The notes under the pieces are model-generated. The model saw nothing but the letters and a program-made list of their open reading frames with translations, had not been told where the DNA came from and did not search any database. From NCBI RefSeq assembly GCF_027111255.2, contig NZ_CP114285.2, positions 186,001 to 250,000 of the forward strand: a stretch of 64,000 bases of DNA. The letters run 5' to 3'. Position numbers and translations under genes: made by a program. This document shows positions 20,201 through 27,278 of the stretch, one piece after another (position 1 is the first letter of the stretch; every line of letters begins with the position of its first letter). The stretch comes from Flavobacterium flavigenum (GTDB lineage: Bacteria; Bacteroidota; Bacteroidia; Flavobacteriales; Flavobacteriaceae).

Positions 20201-22776
20201 ATGGAAAAGGCGATGGTTCAGATGTAGTTCAAAGCAATGGTTTATCTAACAAATGGTCTGTTGACATGAATAATTCTGGTAATCTTTTACTGAAAAGTGA
20301 AGGTAAGACCTACGTTTTAACAACAGGAACCGTAGCTGATAATGCATGGCATCATGTCACTTTATTGTTCAACAGAAAAGGATCGTTAAGAACGTATGTA
20401 GATACACAATTAGTGTCTTCAAACCAGATGACAGCTATTGGAGGTTTCTCCGGAAATAAAATTTGGCTTGGAGCAAGGGGAGCAAAAGATCTTTCAGGAA
20501 AAGAAACTGTTGATCGTGTCTTTACGGGTAAGATAGACGAATTCCGTTTGTGGAATACACTTCGTAATGTCGAGCAAACAAACAGAGACAGTTATAATGA
20601 AGTTGATGTAGAGAGCATTGGCTTATTATTATACTCCCGAATGAATGTTCCTGATCCGGTTACAGCAAACGGACCAAGGTATTATCATGCAGACGCCAAT
20701 CAAACGGTTGTCGTAAACAACGCAGTTTTAAGTGGCGGAGCTGTAAATTATTCTAATGATACTCCGGCAATAAAACCAGAAAGACAGTTGGTTAAATTTG
20801 TAACCACAAATGTTATTAAAGATGGTGAAATGATTATTGCACCAGTTATTACGGATTGGGCATCATTAGAAGGACAGATCTTAGACATTACGGTTCACAG
20901 AATGTTTGACAGTGCCAATAATATGCAGGAATCCCCGGTTACCTGGACAGCATATGTAAATCGTAATGAAGTAAGCTGGTTTGCCGAAGGATATAACGAA
21001 ATTGTTGACCTTACAAAAAACAGCAGCGAAACTAAAACTTTCGAAATTACACTAGTTAACAAAGGAGGAAAACAACAGCCTTATACCATTAACAATGTTC
21101 CAAGCTGGTTAAGTTTAAGTAAAACATCGGGAAGTATTGATCCTAATACTAAAACAATAATCAAAGCAGTTGTTGATGAAAATGTAGCGGTTGGAGAATA
21201 TCTGGAGAATTTATATTTACAGACTGATTTTGGCTACGACCAAAAATTGCAGACAAAATTAAGAGTATTGGCTCCGGAACCAAACTGGAATGTTGACCCA
21301 ACGCGTTTTGATTACAGTATGAATATCATCGGAAAAGTAAAAGTTGACGGCGTATTATCTGCCGATTCTTATGATAAAATTGCTGCTTTCTATAATGAAG
21401 AGGTAAGAGGAACTGCAAAACTGGTTTACAATGAAGCTTACAAAGAGTATTTTGCATTCCTGACGATTTACAGCAATACCAATTCTGGTGAAAACCTGAA
21501 GTTTAAAATCTGGGATGCTTCTCAGGGGAAAATTTTAGAAGCTTCTATCGAGTCTAACTCATCTGTTACTTTCATGAACAATGAAGTGTTAGGAACGATG
21601 AGTAAACCGTATATTTTTGTAAACTCGGGTGTTATAGAACAAGAAATAAAACTGAACAAAGGATGGACTTGGGTTTCTTTAAACACAAATGATCCAAATT
21701 TTTCAGACTTGAATGCTTTGACAAAAAATCTAACGTTAGAAACTTCTAACCGTATTTTAAGTCATTCTCCTGCATTGCTGGATACTTATTTTAAAGACAA
21801 TTCAAACCCTGCAAACAGCGGATGGTCCGGTACAATAAGTGCAAACGGAGGACTTTCGTCTTCTAAAATGTATAAAGTAAATGTAACGCAAGAACAGACT
21901 TTAAAAATTAAAGGTAAAAATGTAGATGTTTCAACCTGGAGTTTCCCAATTAAAGAAAACTGGAACTGGCTCTCTTATCCGATAGCATCAAACCAAACCA
22001 CTAACGAGGCATTGGCATATTTTGATGCTGCTGACGGAGATGTTATTAAATCTCAGAATTTGTTTGCAATCTATGATCCTATTATTGGATGGAACGGAAC
22101 TTTGAAATACTTAGAAGCCGGAAAAGGGTACATGATTAAATCAAGTAAAGACCAGACTTTTAAATATCCTGATAATTTAGAGAAAAGCAGAACCGGAAAA
22201 ACGGTTAAAGCTGATGAACAGCAATCTATTGAATCAGAGTTTACGAAGTATTCACAAAACATGAATGCCGTTGTATTACTTCCAAAAGGATTTGATGAAT
22301 TGTTTGTTTATGATTCGAAAGGTGTTTTAAAAGGATCTGCAAGAAACCAGATTATAAACGGAAAAGAGTTGAGTTTCATTACCGTTTTTGGTGAAGATGC
22401 AGAAGAACTTTCATTTACACTTGGAGACGGATTCTCGAAAAAAGGAACTTCAAAATCATTTACATTTAAAGGAAATGAAGTATTGGGAACAATTACAAAT
22501 CCGGTTATTTTAGAAGAAGTTTCAAAAACCGGGAACAGTATTTATCCTAACCCATTTGCAACAGTTCTGAACATCGAACTTAATGCAGCTAAAAAGCAGG
22601 AAGTAAGCGTTCAGCTTTATTCACTAAGCGGTCAATTGGTTTTCAGCCAAAAGGCGTTTATTGAAAGCGGTAACAATGTAATTTCAATTTCCCCAAATAT
22701 AGCCGAAGGAGTCTATATCACAGAAGTTGTAGTTGATGGAAAGCTGGTAAGAAGTAAAGTTGTGAAAAATAAATAA
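14212..22776 (+). CDS. Giant LamG-repeat secreted protein with T9SS sorting domain
   Basis: A 2854-residue cell-surface or secreted protein. A signal peptide ends near YAQN (residue 20), followed by a fibronectin-III-like region (about 60-170). Three concanavalin-like LamG domains lie at about 205-415, 1755-1920 and 1950-2125, each ending in a variant of DEIRIWKAAL, DLRLWNKAL or DEFRLWNT. Between them are carboxypeptidase-regulatory-like beta repeats, an ILRDPPGSNSF motif near 1015, and a charged helical segment near 1190-1290. A domain at about 2357-2460 is shared with the next gene. Residues 2780-2854 form a type A T9SS sorting domain (SIYPNPF... to GVYITEVVVDGKLV). LamG domains suggest glycan binding or adhesion; the ligand is unknown. 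Confidence 0.9.
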   Translation: MKKIIAILGIFVLGSGLYAQNNTGGARIIPVSQAIQKNGFSIQVGLPFLGQNKTGPRLTNPADIRFPWNTLYLYKTFAEESFGVSKGFYGDKVLITWDLRANENLVKSIKIYRRVYSEAGNLPYNLVVTLSSTETTYEDKYVEGGVLYEYKVEAQGISSTPELYSTYITGVGYRNPTAVVTGSISYKGGNPVKDVVVTATPSGSDVAKGSALNIPASGFVDIKDLSSTISNSATFQAWVKPNGAHTSDSEAAIRLFNISSSKSSDNIDVTVKLNSVANSIDVNIGSNKYTLTNYFPSGNLNSRGNDLLVPVSDFNKSFVHFTVVINDNQTPLLYVNGRQITQAYKTEADSKLKGVDASYTAPYFNVTIPTGTINLSGVTWDNAKVGGGRSSYVDEIRIWKAALESSVIRTDYSRFISGNDSRMVTYLRANEKAGSYAYDLSRSGFNYNENHGKLWDGNTPVNNKVLWAVEADNYPTTSQLGILGVTDSKGNYQISAIQYSGTGESYNITPMYGQHKFEPNQQLVYLGLGSEVVNKIDFVDQSSFSFKGVVAYDTRGVFPSYVKVDGKKTENKNDAWIDGGANILDEGYNYYEINGEKFPKAKYWKNDGETPTDKSDDYLERYASIYTAGANIYIDGNIVLDANNIPVVTDDNGYFDVSVPIGKHYITIKKDGHEFAYSGRFPGAISEFKEFFEDSNEPVYFVDNTKVTIVGKVVGGAVEAEKAIGFGGTGLVTKTITDSGITKNLEVSAKNNIGKADFTLGYAPVGATVTNYTKFNFTSNTASGEYRVAVLPLKYNLEANDLVIKSNSGVSLLKAGTTETFDFTEIPTVKTPEFKYKENNVDKTLTGIPYHYEKSFTYRSTPVLQVIEQTSDKTIDVAGTQVSTQNFAKPIYSQFTRYKIVMNRFERYTNNDSGTAVEVKVPVTDGELVKTNNLALPNSETITTDGSTLTYTFKGGVPSITPPFEIKSTLKYRLNEVDYPVENFNDTGIILGGASDGSQTFVTEAPDVPAIILRDPPGSNSFATIEKGESISFTSEASLAHQEGFTQNVTVHAGLHFEVSGGIVPTPVVEATATNNVDVGVGLNNTSNNGKSVTSTFTFSKAISTSDATDYVGSDGDLYIGNSKNMFYGTFDNIEASKKIPVKTVNGVTVELGANEYINLGTSIDPVYVSKQKALILNDQTSPTFFVYSQKHILNTLIPEYEQFITTNLNGQNPNSEENKRKRDQYTEKIRLWRKIILENERTKYTAKNSPEAFKAGLAGVITKFKNEINNVYDNVSDPVAKQKLTNQLNQSNTIKNLLESNFLKNISFDAGLGSYTQSVETSIVAAEPTSYNLVIDESVALELGFLFNKVGVVSKTNSFFQQDINSSLSEEKTTTTNISYTIKDNDKANFLSVNVIDSFDGNGPVFISQGGRTSCPYEGEELTHFYNKTDYSETATVINELVGDKREKLNFATQKVEVPVLMVTNNDVSNVVETKKAEFELKLQNNSASGSDADFLLVVDNTTNPNNAIINIEPNGTIVNVPYGKEVIYKLTLGKSISDIYDYKDIKIRLQSLCDGADVSSEVLVSASFVPSCSSVTVSAPLNNWVHNREKAFNTDGSTKPLAINLTGYNTKFKSFKKIDLEYKLATSPNWIRLHTYYGTPEFYNEAVNNKETEISSIGAATTLSYNFDIAGLKLADGKYQIRARSTCTNDTEFISEIITGLVDLSAPQLFGTPLPTNGILSAGDDLKVNFNENIFYNPAVSTIEIKGETNQLKIDHNVSLRFEGSNNTAVINSPKISSGNLSLEFWLNNETKTSNASIVSQDGGLNIGLSNGNISFTLGDVTVQGGLKNDNLFHHYAFTYNSGNGDYRIFEDDTEIASKSGKANMQFANNNTLLVGGNTFTGNLHDLRLWNKALSREDSYSKMYSKLIGNEANLVGFWPMNEGRDALAKDLARFKHATVNTSWDIKPKGNSYDFANGQYLAMDNVNFVQITKEMDATMEFWIKTGTSQEATIFSNGKGDGSDVVQSNGLSNKWSVDMNNSGNLLLKSEGKTYVLTTGTVADNAWHHVTLLFNRKGSLRTYVDTQLVSSNQMTAIGGFSGNKIWLGARGAKDLSGKETVDRVFTGKIDEFRLWNTLRNVEQTNRDSYNEVDVESIGLLLYSRMNVPDPVTANGPRYYHADANQTVVVNNAVLSGGAVNYSNDTPAIKPERQLVKFVTTNVIKDGEMIIAPVITDWASLEGQILDITVHRMFDSANNMQESPVTWTAYVNRNEVSWFAEGYNEIVDLTKNSSETKTFEITLVNKGGKQQPYTINNVPSWLSLSKTSGSIDPNTKTIIKAVVDENVAVGEYLENLYLQTDFGYDQKLQTKLRVLAPEPNWNVDPTRFDYSMNIIGKVKVDGVLSADSYDKIAAFYNEEVRGTAKLVYNEAYKEYFAFLTIYSNTNSGENLKFKIWDASQGKILEASIESNSSVTFMNNEVLGTMSKPYIFVNSGVIEQEIKLNKGWTWVSLNTNDPNFSDLNALTKNLTLETSNRILSHSPALLDTYFKDNSNPANSGWSGTISANGGLSSSKMYKVNVTQEQTLKIKGKNVDVSTWSFPIKENWNWLSYPIASNQTTNEALAYFDAADGDVIKSQNLFAIYDPIIGWNGTLKYLEAGKGYMIKSSKDQTFKYPDNLEKSRTGKTVKADEQQSIESEFTKYSQNMNAVVLLPKGFDELFVYDSKGVLKGSARNQIINGKELSFITVFGEDAEELSFTLGDGFSKKGTSKSFTFKGNEVLGTITNPVILEEVSKTGNSIYPNPFATVLNIELNAAKKQEVSVQLYSLSGQLVFSQKAFIESGNNVISISPNIAEGVYITEVVVDGKLVRSKVVKNK

Positions 22777-22788
22777 ACAATAATTGAG

Positions 22789-22821
22789 CTCCTAAAACAT
22801 CTCTTGAGACTGTTTTAGGAG
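22789..22821 (+). terminator. Intercistronic hairpin, likely partial terminator
   Basis: CTCCTAAAAC (22789-22798) pairs perfectly with GTTTTAGGAG (22812-22821), followed by TTTCT. It sits between the giant gene and the 301-aa gene. It may reduce transcription of the last two genes rather than end the transcript fully. Confidence 0.7.
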
Positions 22822-22838
22822 TTTCTAATCAATTAAAA

Positions 22839-23744
22839 ATGAGAAATTATATCCATATAACACTATTGCTTTTTATAATAAGCAGTACTGTATTTGGCCA
22901 ATCGCCGGACTGGTCAGTCAATGAAAATAAATTTCAGTACACCATGTCGTTTGAAGGTTTCATAAACGCTGATGGAAAAGACTTAACAAACAGCAACGAT
23001 AAAGTGGCTGCTTTCGTTAATGGAGAATGCCGCGGAATCGCCAGCCCGATTTATGTGCCAAGTGAAAAAAAATACATGGTATATTTAACCGTTTTTTCGA
23101 ATACCGATAATGAAGTTGTTAGTTTCAGGATCTATGATTCAGCAAACAATGTTGTTAAAAATGTAGAAAAAACAAAAGTATTTGAAAACAACAAGCATTA
23201 CGGAGATTTGTTTCAGGCGTATAGTTTTGCAAGTCCTGCATTGCAAAATACAACTGAAATTACAAATTTTAGCATTAAAGATTTAAAGACCACTAAAATT
23301 ATTAATGGTTCGCTAATAACACTTTATGCTGCTAAAGGAACTAATGTTACAGCATTGAATGCCTTATTTGAATTAAGTGCAGGAGCCAGATTATTTATCG
23401 GGACAAACAATAAAATTTCAGGATCAAATAGTATCGATTTTACTAATCCGGTAAAGTTTCAGGTACTTTCAGAAGATCAGTCAGTTTTAAAAGAATGGAC
23501 TGTTACGGTCAAATTAGGGAGTGCCGTATTTTATAAAAAAGATGCGGTATGTTACGTCGGCGGAATTATAAAAGTCTTATACGATGAGAATGAAGCCATA
23601 GCTGATTTGACAAAAGGCAATGTTAAAATTGCGACTCAGAATGTTCAAAATGGACAGGCAGTTTTTAATAACCTGGAAGCTGGAAAATATACTGTTAGTA
23701 TAGGCGGTACAACAAAAGAAATAGTAATAAATCAAAAATATTAA
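22839..23744 (+). CDS. Secreted protein sharing a domain with the giant protein
   Basis: A 301-residue exported protein with a signal peptide ending near FGQSP (about residue 21). Residues 24-135 align by eye with residues 2357-2460 of the preceding giant protein: PDWSVNENKFQYTM against PNWNVDPTRFDYSM, and NDKVAAFVNGECRGIA against YDKIAAFYNEEVRGTA. The C-terminal part is beta-rich, with FSIKDLKTTKIIN and a short repeat-like end. It lacks a T9SS tail. It probably works beside the giant protein. Function of the shared domain is unknown. Confidence 0.82.
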   Translation: MRNYIHITLLLFIISSTVFGQSPDWSVNENKFQYTMSFEGFINADGKDLTNSNDKVAAFVNGECRGIASPIYVPSEKKYMVYLTVFSNTDNEVVSFRIYDSANNVVKNVEKTKVFENNKHYGDLFQAYSFASPALQNTTEITNFSIKDLKTTKIINGSLITLYAAKGTNVTALNALFELSAGARLFIGTNNKISGSNSIDFTNPVKFQVLSEDQSVLKEWTVTVKLGSAVFYKKDAVCYVGGIIKVLYDENEAIADLTKGNVKIATQNVQNGQAVFNNLEAGKYTVSIGGTTKEIVINQKY

Positions 23745-23746
23745 TA

Positions 23747-24127
23747 ATGAAAATTAAGCAATACTATATTTTAGCATTCGTCATGTTTTTGTTTTTGGCT
23801 TGTTCAGATTATGAAGAAAGGAATATTTATGCTACAAGCATTTCTTTTGTTCACGCTGACGGTTCAAAATTATCAGAAAATGAATGTATCAGTCCGAATG
23901 TAAAATACGGAATAAAAATTGAAACTAATTTTAGTGATATAAACAGGCCTTTTAGAGTAGATTATTCTGTAAACGGAGTGGTATATGCAATGACTTTTAC
24001 AGAAAATACTTCTCTGGTCAATCCGATTACTCTTATCAATGGTAATAATGCTGCACAAATAGTAGGAACTGACCATAAAGCAGTTCTTAAATATGTTGAA
24101 CAGGGAGATTTTGAACTGGTTGAATAA
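23747..24127 (+). CDS. Small lipoprotein
   Basis: A 126-residue protein with lipobox FLAC at about residues 16-19 followed by SDYEERN, so it is predicted to be a lipoprotein. The mature part is beta-rich with no family I recognise. The ATG at 23747 is 2 bp after the stop of the previous gene, so the two are translationally close and belong to the same cluster. Confidence 0.75.
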   Translation: MKIKQYYILAFVMFLFLACSDYEERNIYATSISFVHADGSKLSENECISPNVKYGIKIETNFSDINRPFRVDYSVNGVVYAMTFTENTSLVNPITLINGNNAAQIVGTDHKAVLKYVEQGDFELVE

Positions 24128-24143
24128 AATGATAAAGTTTTTA

Positions 24144-24269
24144 TTAACTATAGAAAGTGAAAGGGGCATGATCGGTTCCTAAATTTTCGAAAACCTGCTT
24201 TACGTTCTCAGGAAAGTTAAGGCTACTATCACGTATTTTGTTGCTTTCCGCAACAGTCCCCAACAAAGA
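24144..24269 (-). pseudogene. Possible C-terminal gene remnant
   Basis: Read on the minus strand, this gives an uninterrupted protein-like segment with no start codon (SLLGTVAESNKIRDSS, then LNFPENVKQVFENLGTDHAP, then FTFYS and a stop). The composition looks like the C-terminus of a real protein whose front is gone. No family is recognised. It lies in the 487-bp gap 24128-24614, tail to tail with the secreted cluster. Confidence 0.3.
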
Positions 24270-24316
24270 GGTTATCCAAAAAGTAAAAATTCTGAACTTT
24301 TGGATAGCCTCTTTTT
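24266..24316. terminator. Strong hairpin terminator
   Basis: GAGGTTATCCAAAA (from 24268) pairs with TTTTGGATAGCCTC (to 24311) with one mismatch pair, followed by TTTTTAC. It lies after the secreted cluster and may also act leftwards. Confidence 0.75.
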
Positions 24317-24504
24317 ACATAATAAATGAAATTTTTAAGAAAGGTTTTAAATTTAAAAATTACCATTCTTATTGGACGATTTATCTTGTAAAGCTGTAAT
24401 AAGGATTTTTTAAATTGATATTTTTTTCAGATGACAACGAGATTGAATTAAACATGGTTTTTATTTAACACGAATTGGTTTTCTCTATAAAATTAATTCA
24501 CTAA

Positions 24505-24558
24505 ATTTAAGTAAGGCAGCCACAATGTTAATTTTTAACATGCCTGCCTCATTTAAAT
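24505..24558. promoter_or_regulatory. Long inverted repeat upstream of pyruvate oxidase
   Basis: Nested symmetry: outer arms ATTTAAGTAAGGCAG (24505-24519) and CTGCCTCATTTAAAT (24544-24558) pair with few mismatches, and inner arms ATGTTAA (24525-24531) and TTAACAT (24535-24541) pair perfectly around TTT. It ends 56 bp before the poxB-like ATG and could be an operator or an RNA attenuator. Confidence 0.55.
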
Positions 24559-24614
24559 ATACCTTTTAAATCAATTTTTATAATACAAAAATTATCAATT
24601 CTAAAACATAATCC

Positions 24615-26351
24615 ATGAGTAAAATAGTTGCAGAACAATTAGTCGAAATGTTGGTAGAAGCCGGAGTAAAACGTGTATATGCAGTAACTGGTGACAGTTT
24701 AAATTATTTTAATGATGCCATACGAAGGGACGGCAGGATAAAATGGATTCATGTCCGCCATGAAGAAGTTGGAGCTTATGCCGCTGCGGCTGAAGCAGAA
24801 CTTGATGGTTTTGCGGTCTGTGCAGGAAGCTGCGGTCCTGGCCATGTGCATTTAATCAATGGTTTGTATGATGCCCACCGCTCTCATATTCCGTTACTTG
24901 CTATTGCTTCGACCATCAACACCAGCGAAATGGGAATGGATTATTTTCAGGAAACCAATACAATCAAGCTTTTTGATGATTGCAGTTGTTATAACCAAAT
25001 GATCATGACCGCCGAACAGGCTCCCCGAATTATACAAACTGCTATACAACATGCATTAGGTAAAAAAGGCGTTGCTGTTATTGGTTTGCCTGGTGATGTT
25101 TCAGAGTTGGAAGCAGTACAAAGCAATGTATCTACCCAGTATTTTTATTGCAATCCTGTTATCAGGCCTTCAGATTCTGAATTACAATTATTAGCACAAA
25201 CAATTAATGAAAGCTCCAAACTAACTTTATTTTGCGGGATTGGAGCCGAAAAAGCACATGATCAGATTGTCGAATTATCAAAACACATTAAAGCTCCTGT
25301 CGGATATTCATTCCGCGGAAAAATGAGCATCCAGCCTGATAATCCAAATGAAATTGGAATGACAGGTCTGTTAGGGCAGCCTTCAGCCTATCACAGCATG
25401 CACGAATCCGATCTTGTATTGTTGTTGGGAACTGATTTTCCTTACGATAAATTTATGCCTGTTGACAATAAAATTATACAGATAGATACAAGTTCTGAAC
25501 GTTTGGGAAGACGTGCCAATCTCTATATGGGCTTGTGTGGTGATGTTTCAGATACTATTGAAGCCCTGTTGCCGTTGGTCGAAACAAAAACAGACGATAG
25601 TTTTTTACAAGCTCAGCTAAAACTGTACAGCACAGTAAAAGAAAATATGAATACTTACATTGCTGATAATGGGGGAGAAGATAATATTCAGCCCGAATAT
25701 GTAGCACATATTATTGATAAATTGGCAGATCAAAATGCTATTTTTACAGTAGATACAGGAATGACATGTGTTTGGGGAGCACGTTTTATTAAAGGTACGG
25801 GAGAGCGCAAAATGCTCGGTTCTTTTAACCATGGCTCTATGGCAAATGCAATGCCTATGGCTATTGGAGCTGCCTTGTCGCAACCTGAAAAACAAGTTAT
25901 TGCAATGTGCGGAGACGGAGGTTTATCTATGCTCATGGGAGATTTAGCAACGGTTAATCAATATAAAATACCCATCAAAATCATTGTGTTTAATAATCGG
26001 GCTTTAGGTATGGTAAAGCTTGAAATGGAAGTTATTGGATTGCCTGATAACGAAACGGATATGATAAATCCGGATTTTGGAATGATTGCTCAGGCAATGG
26101 GATTTCAAGGAGTAAACGTTCATAGACCGGAAGAGGTTGAAGGTGCTATCAAAGATGCATTTCTTCATGATGGCCCAGTTTTACTAAATATTTTTACTAA
26201 TCCAAATTCACTTGCTATGCCGCCAAAAGTCGAATGGAAACAAGTGCTGGGAATGGCAAAATCAATGACAAGATTAATGCTTGGAGGCAAAATGGAGGAA
26301 GTCGTGGATACTATTAAATCAAATTATAAACATTTGAAAGAAGGTTTGTAA
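24615..26351 (+). CDS. poxB: Pyruvate oxidase/dehydrogenase (quinone), PoxB-type
   Basis: A 578-residue thiamine-diphosphate enzyme that decarboxylates pyruvate to acetate and passes electrons via FAD to quinone. The activating glutamate is in HEEVGAYAAAAE (E50 or E51). The ThDP/Mg motif runs from G433-D-G435 to N460-N461 (ALGMVKLEMEV follows), the normal spacing of about 27 residues. The GPGHVHLINGLYDAH stretch and the central FAD-binding part fit PoxB. Length equals the family norm. It may alternatively act on another 2-oxo acid; acetolactate synthase is less likely given the C-terminal membrane-binding-type tail. It stands alone behind the inverted repeat at 24505-24558. Confidence 0.88.
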   Translation: MSKIVAEQLVEMLVEAGVKRVYAVTGDSLNYFNDAIRRDGRIKWIHVRHEEVGAYAAAAEAELDGFAVCAGSCGPGHVHLINGLYDAHRSHIPLLAIASTINTSEMGMDYFQETNTIKLFDDCSCYNQMIMTAEQAPRIIQTAIQHALGKKGVAVIGLPGDVSELEAVQSNVSTQYFYCNPVIRPSDSELQLLAQTINESSKLTLFCGIGAEKAHDQIVELSKHIKAPVGYSFRGKMSIQPDNPNEIGMTGLLGQPSAYHSMHESDLVLLLGTDFPYDKFMPVDNKIIQIDTSSERLGRRANLYMGLCGDVSDTIEALLPLVETKTDDSFLQAQLKLYSTVKENMNTYIADNGGEDNIQPEYVAHIIDKLADQNAIFTVDTGMTCVWGARFIKGTGERKMLGSFNHGSMANAMPMAIGAALSQPEKQVIAMCGDGGLSMLMGDLATVNQYKIPIKIIVFNNRALGMVKLEMEVIGLPDNETDMINPDFGMIAQAMGFQGVNVHRPEEVEGAIKDAFLHDGPVLLNIFTNPNSLAMPPKVEWKQVLGMAKSMTRLMLGGKMEEVVDTIKSNYKHLKEGL

Positions 26352-26734
26352 TTTGATTTAAATTTAACCAATGAGGCCTATTACTGCTAGATGAGTTGTG
26401 TGGTGGAATCCAAATAGGAGTTAACTATCTGGGGGATTATATAATTTCCTGCTGTGACTTTACCTTGGAGAAACAAGAAAGTTTCTGATAGTGATGCCTT
26501 TACTGACAACAAAACTTTTTTGTTTGTTTTCCAATGATTAAACACTTTTAATTGTTGATTTATCCTCAACTATTAGGATTCTTGCAACAAAGGTGTTTTG
26601 GAAATTAGATTCATTATTTTTTCAGCAGTTATAGGTTTTCTGATATAAATTGTTTCAGAAGAATTTTGCTTTCAAATATAAATAGGTTTTAGAAATTAGT
26701 TTAATGAAACTTTTAAGATGTTCTTATGGATATA
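26352..26734. other. Intergenic region with no supported gene
   Basis: A spacer between convergent genes, AT-rich, without a believable ORF. A minus-strand frame at 26387-26569 has a start codon but no recognisable family. It may be a relic. Confidence 0.4.
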
Positions 26735-26771
26735 GATCCACAGTGTAACTATATAGAAAACACTGTGGACT
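26735..26771. terminator. Bidirectional hairpin between convergent genes
   Basis: TCCACAGTG (26737-26745) pairs with CACTGTGGA (26761-26769). It lies between poxB (plus) and the end of the metal efflux operon (minus, ends 26814). The T run is weak on both sides. Confidence 0.6.
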
Positions 26772-26813
26772 AAAACTCTTTTAAGCAGATCTGCAAAAAA
26801 ATAATCTAAGATG

Positions 26814-27251
26814 CTATCTAATTTCAGAATGCCTGATTTCTCCCCCTGTTGTACCTGTTTGCTGACCAAAGTATAAAACTGCCAGACAGTACACCAGTAT
26901 AGTTAAAGCAATATAATTGGCATACGATTTCTTTTTCCAATTACTCCATAAAGCAGCTGCAGAACCTATGCCTAACAAATAAGATAATAAAGCAAATACC
27001 TCTGCTTTTTCTTCATGTTCATGGATTAAATTTTTCGAAATTCCCTCCATGTGTTCTATTGCTTCCTCGGCGCCGTCCCCTGTTGCTATTGCTGCAAAAG
27101 CAGCCAGTGCCCCTAATATAAAAATACAATAAGCCGTTCTTTTTACAATTTCAGATTTTACTATAAATCCGCCAATAAGAACCAGCAGACCTACAATAGG
27201 TATAATAATAGGTAAGTGGTTTAATACCAGATGATAATGTGCTCCGTTCAT
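26814..27251 (-). CDS. DUF2231-like membrane protein
   Basis: A 145-residue integral membrane protein with four hydrophobic segments. The first contains HYHLVLNHLPIIIPIVG, and a histidine- and acid-rich loop (EEAIEHMEGISKNLIHEHEE) lies in the middle, which resembles DUF2231 proteins. It is the last gene of the metal efflux operon, 27 bp after the adaptor. The histidines could bind metal or haem; that is inference. Confidence 0.7.
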   Translation of the reverse strand: MNGAHYHLVLNHLPIIIPIVGLLVLIGGFIVKSEIVKRTAYCIFILGALAAFAAIATGDGAEEAIEHMEGISKNLIHEHEEKAEVFALLSYLLGIGSAAALWSNWKKKSYANYIALTILVYCLAVLYFGQQTGTTGGEIRHSEIR

Positions 27252-27278
27252 AATGTTTTGTTTTAAATGGTTAATTTT

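Noticed and set aside
26387..26569. 60-aa minus-strand frame between poxB and the metal operon
   Set aside because: Protein-like in places but no family, no promoter and no partner; evidence too weak to call.
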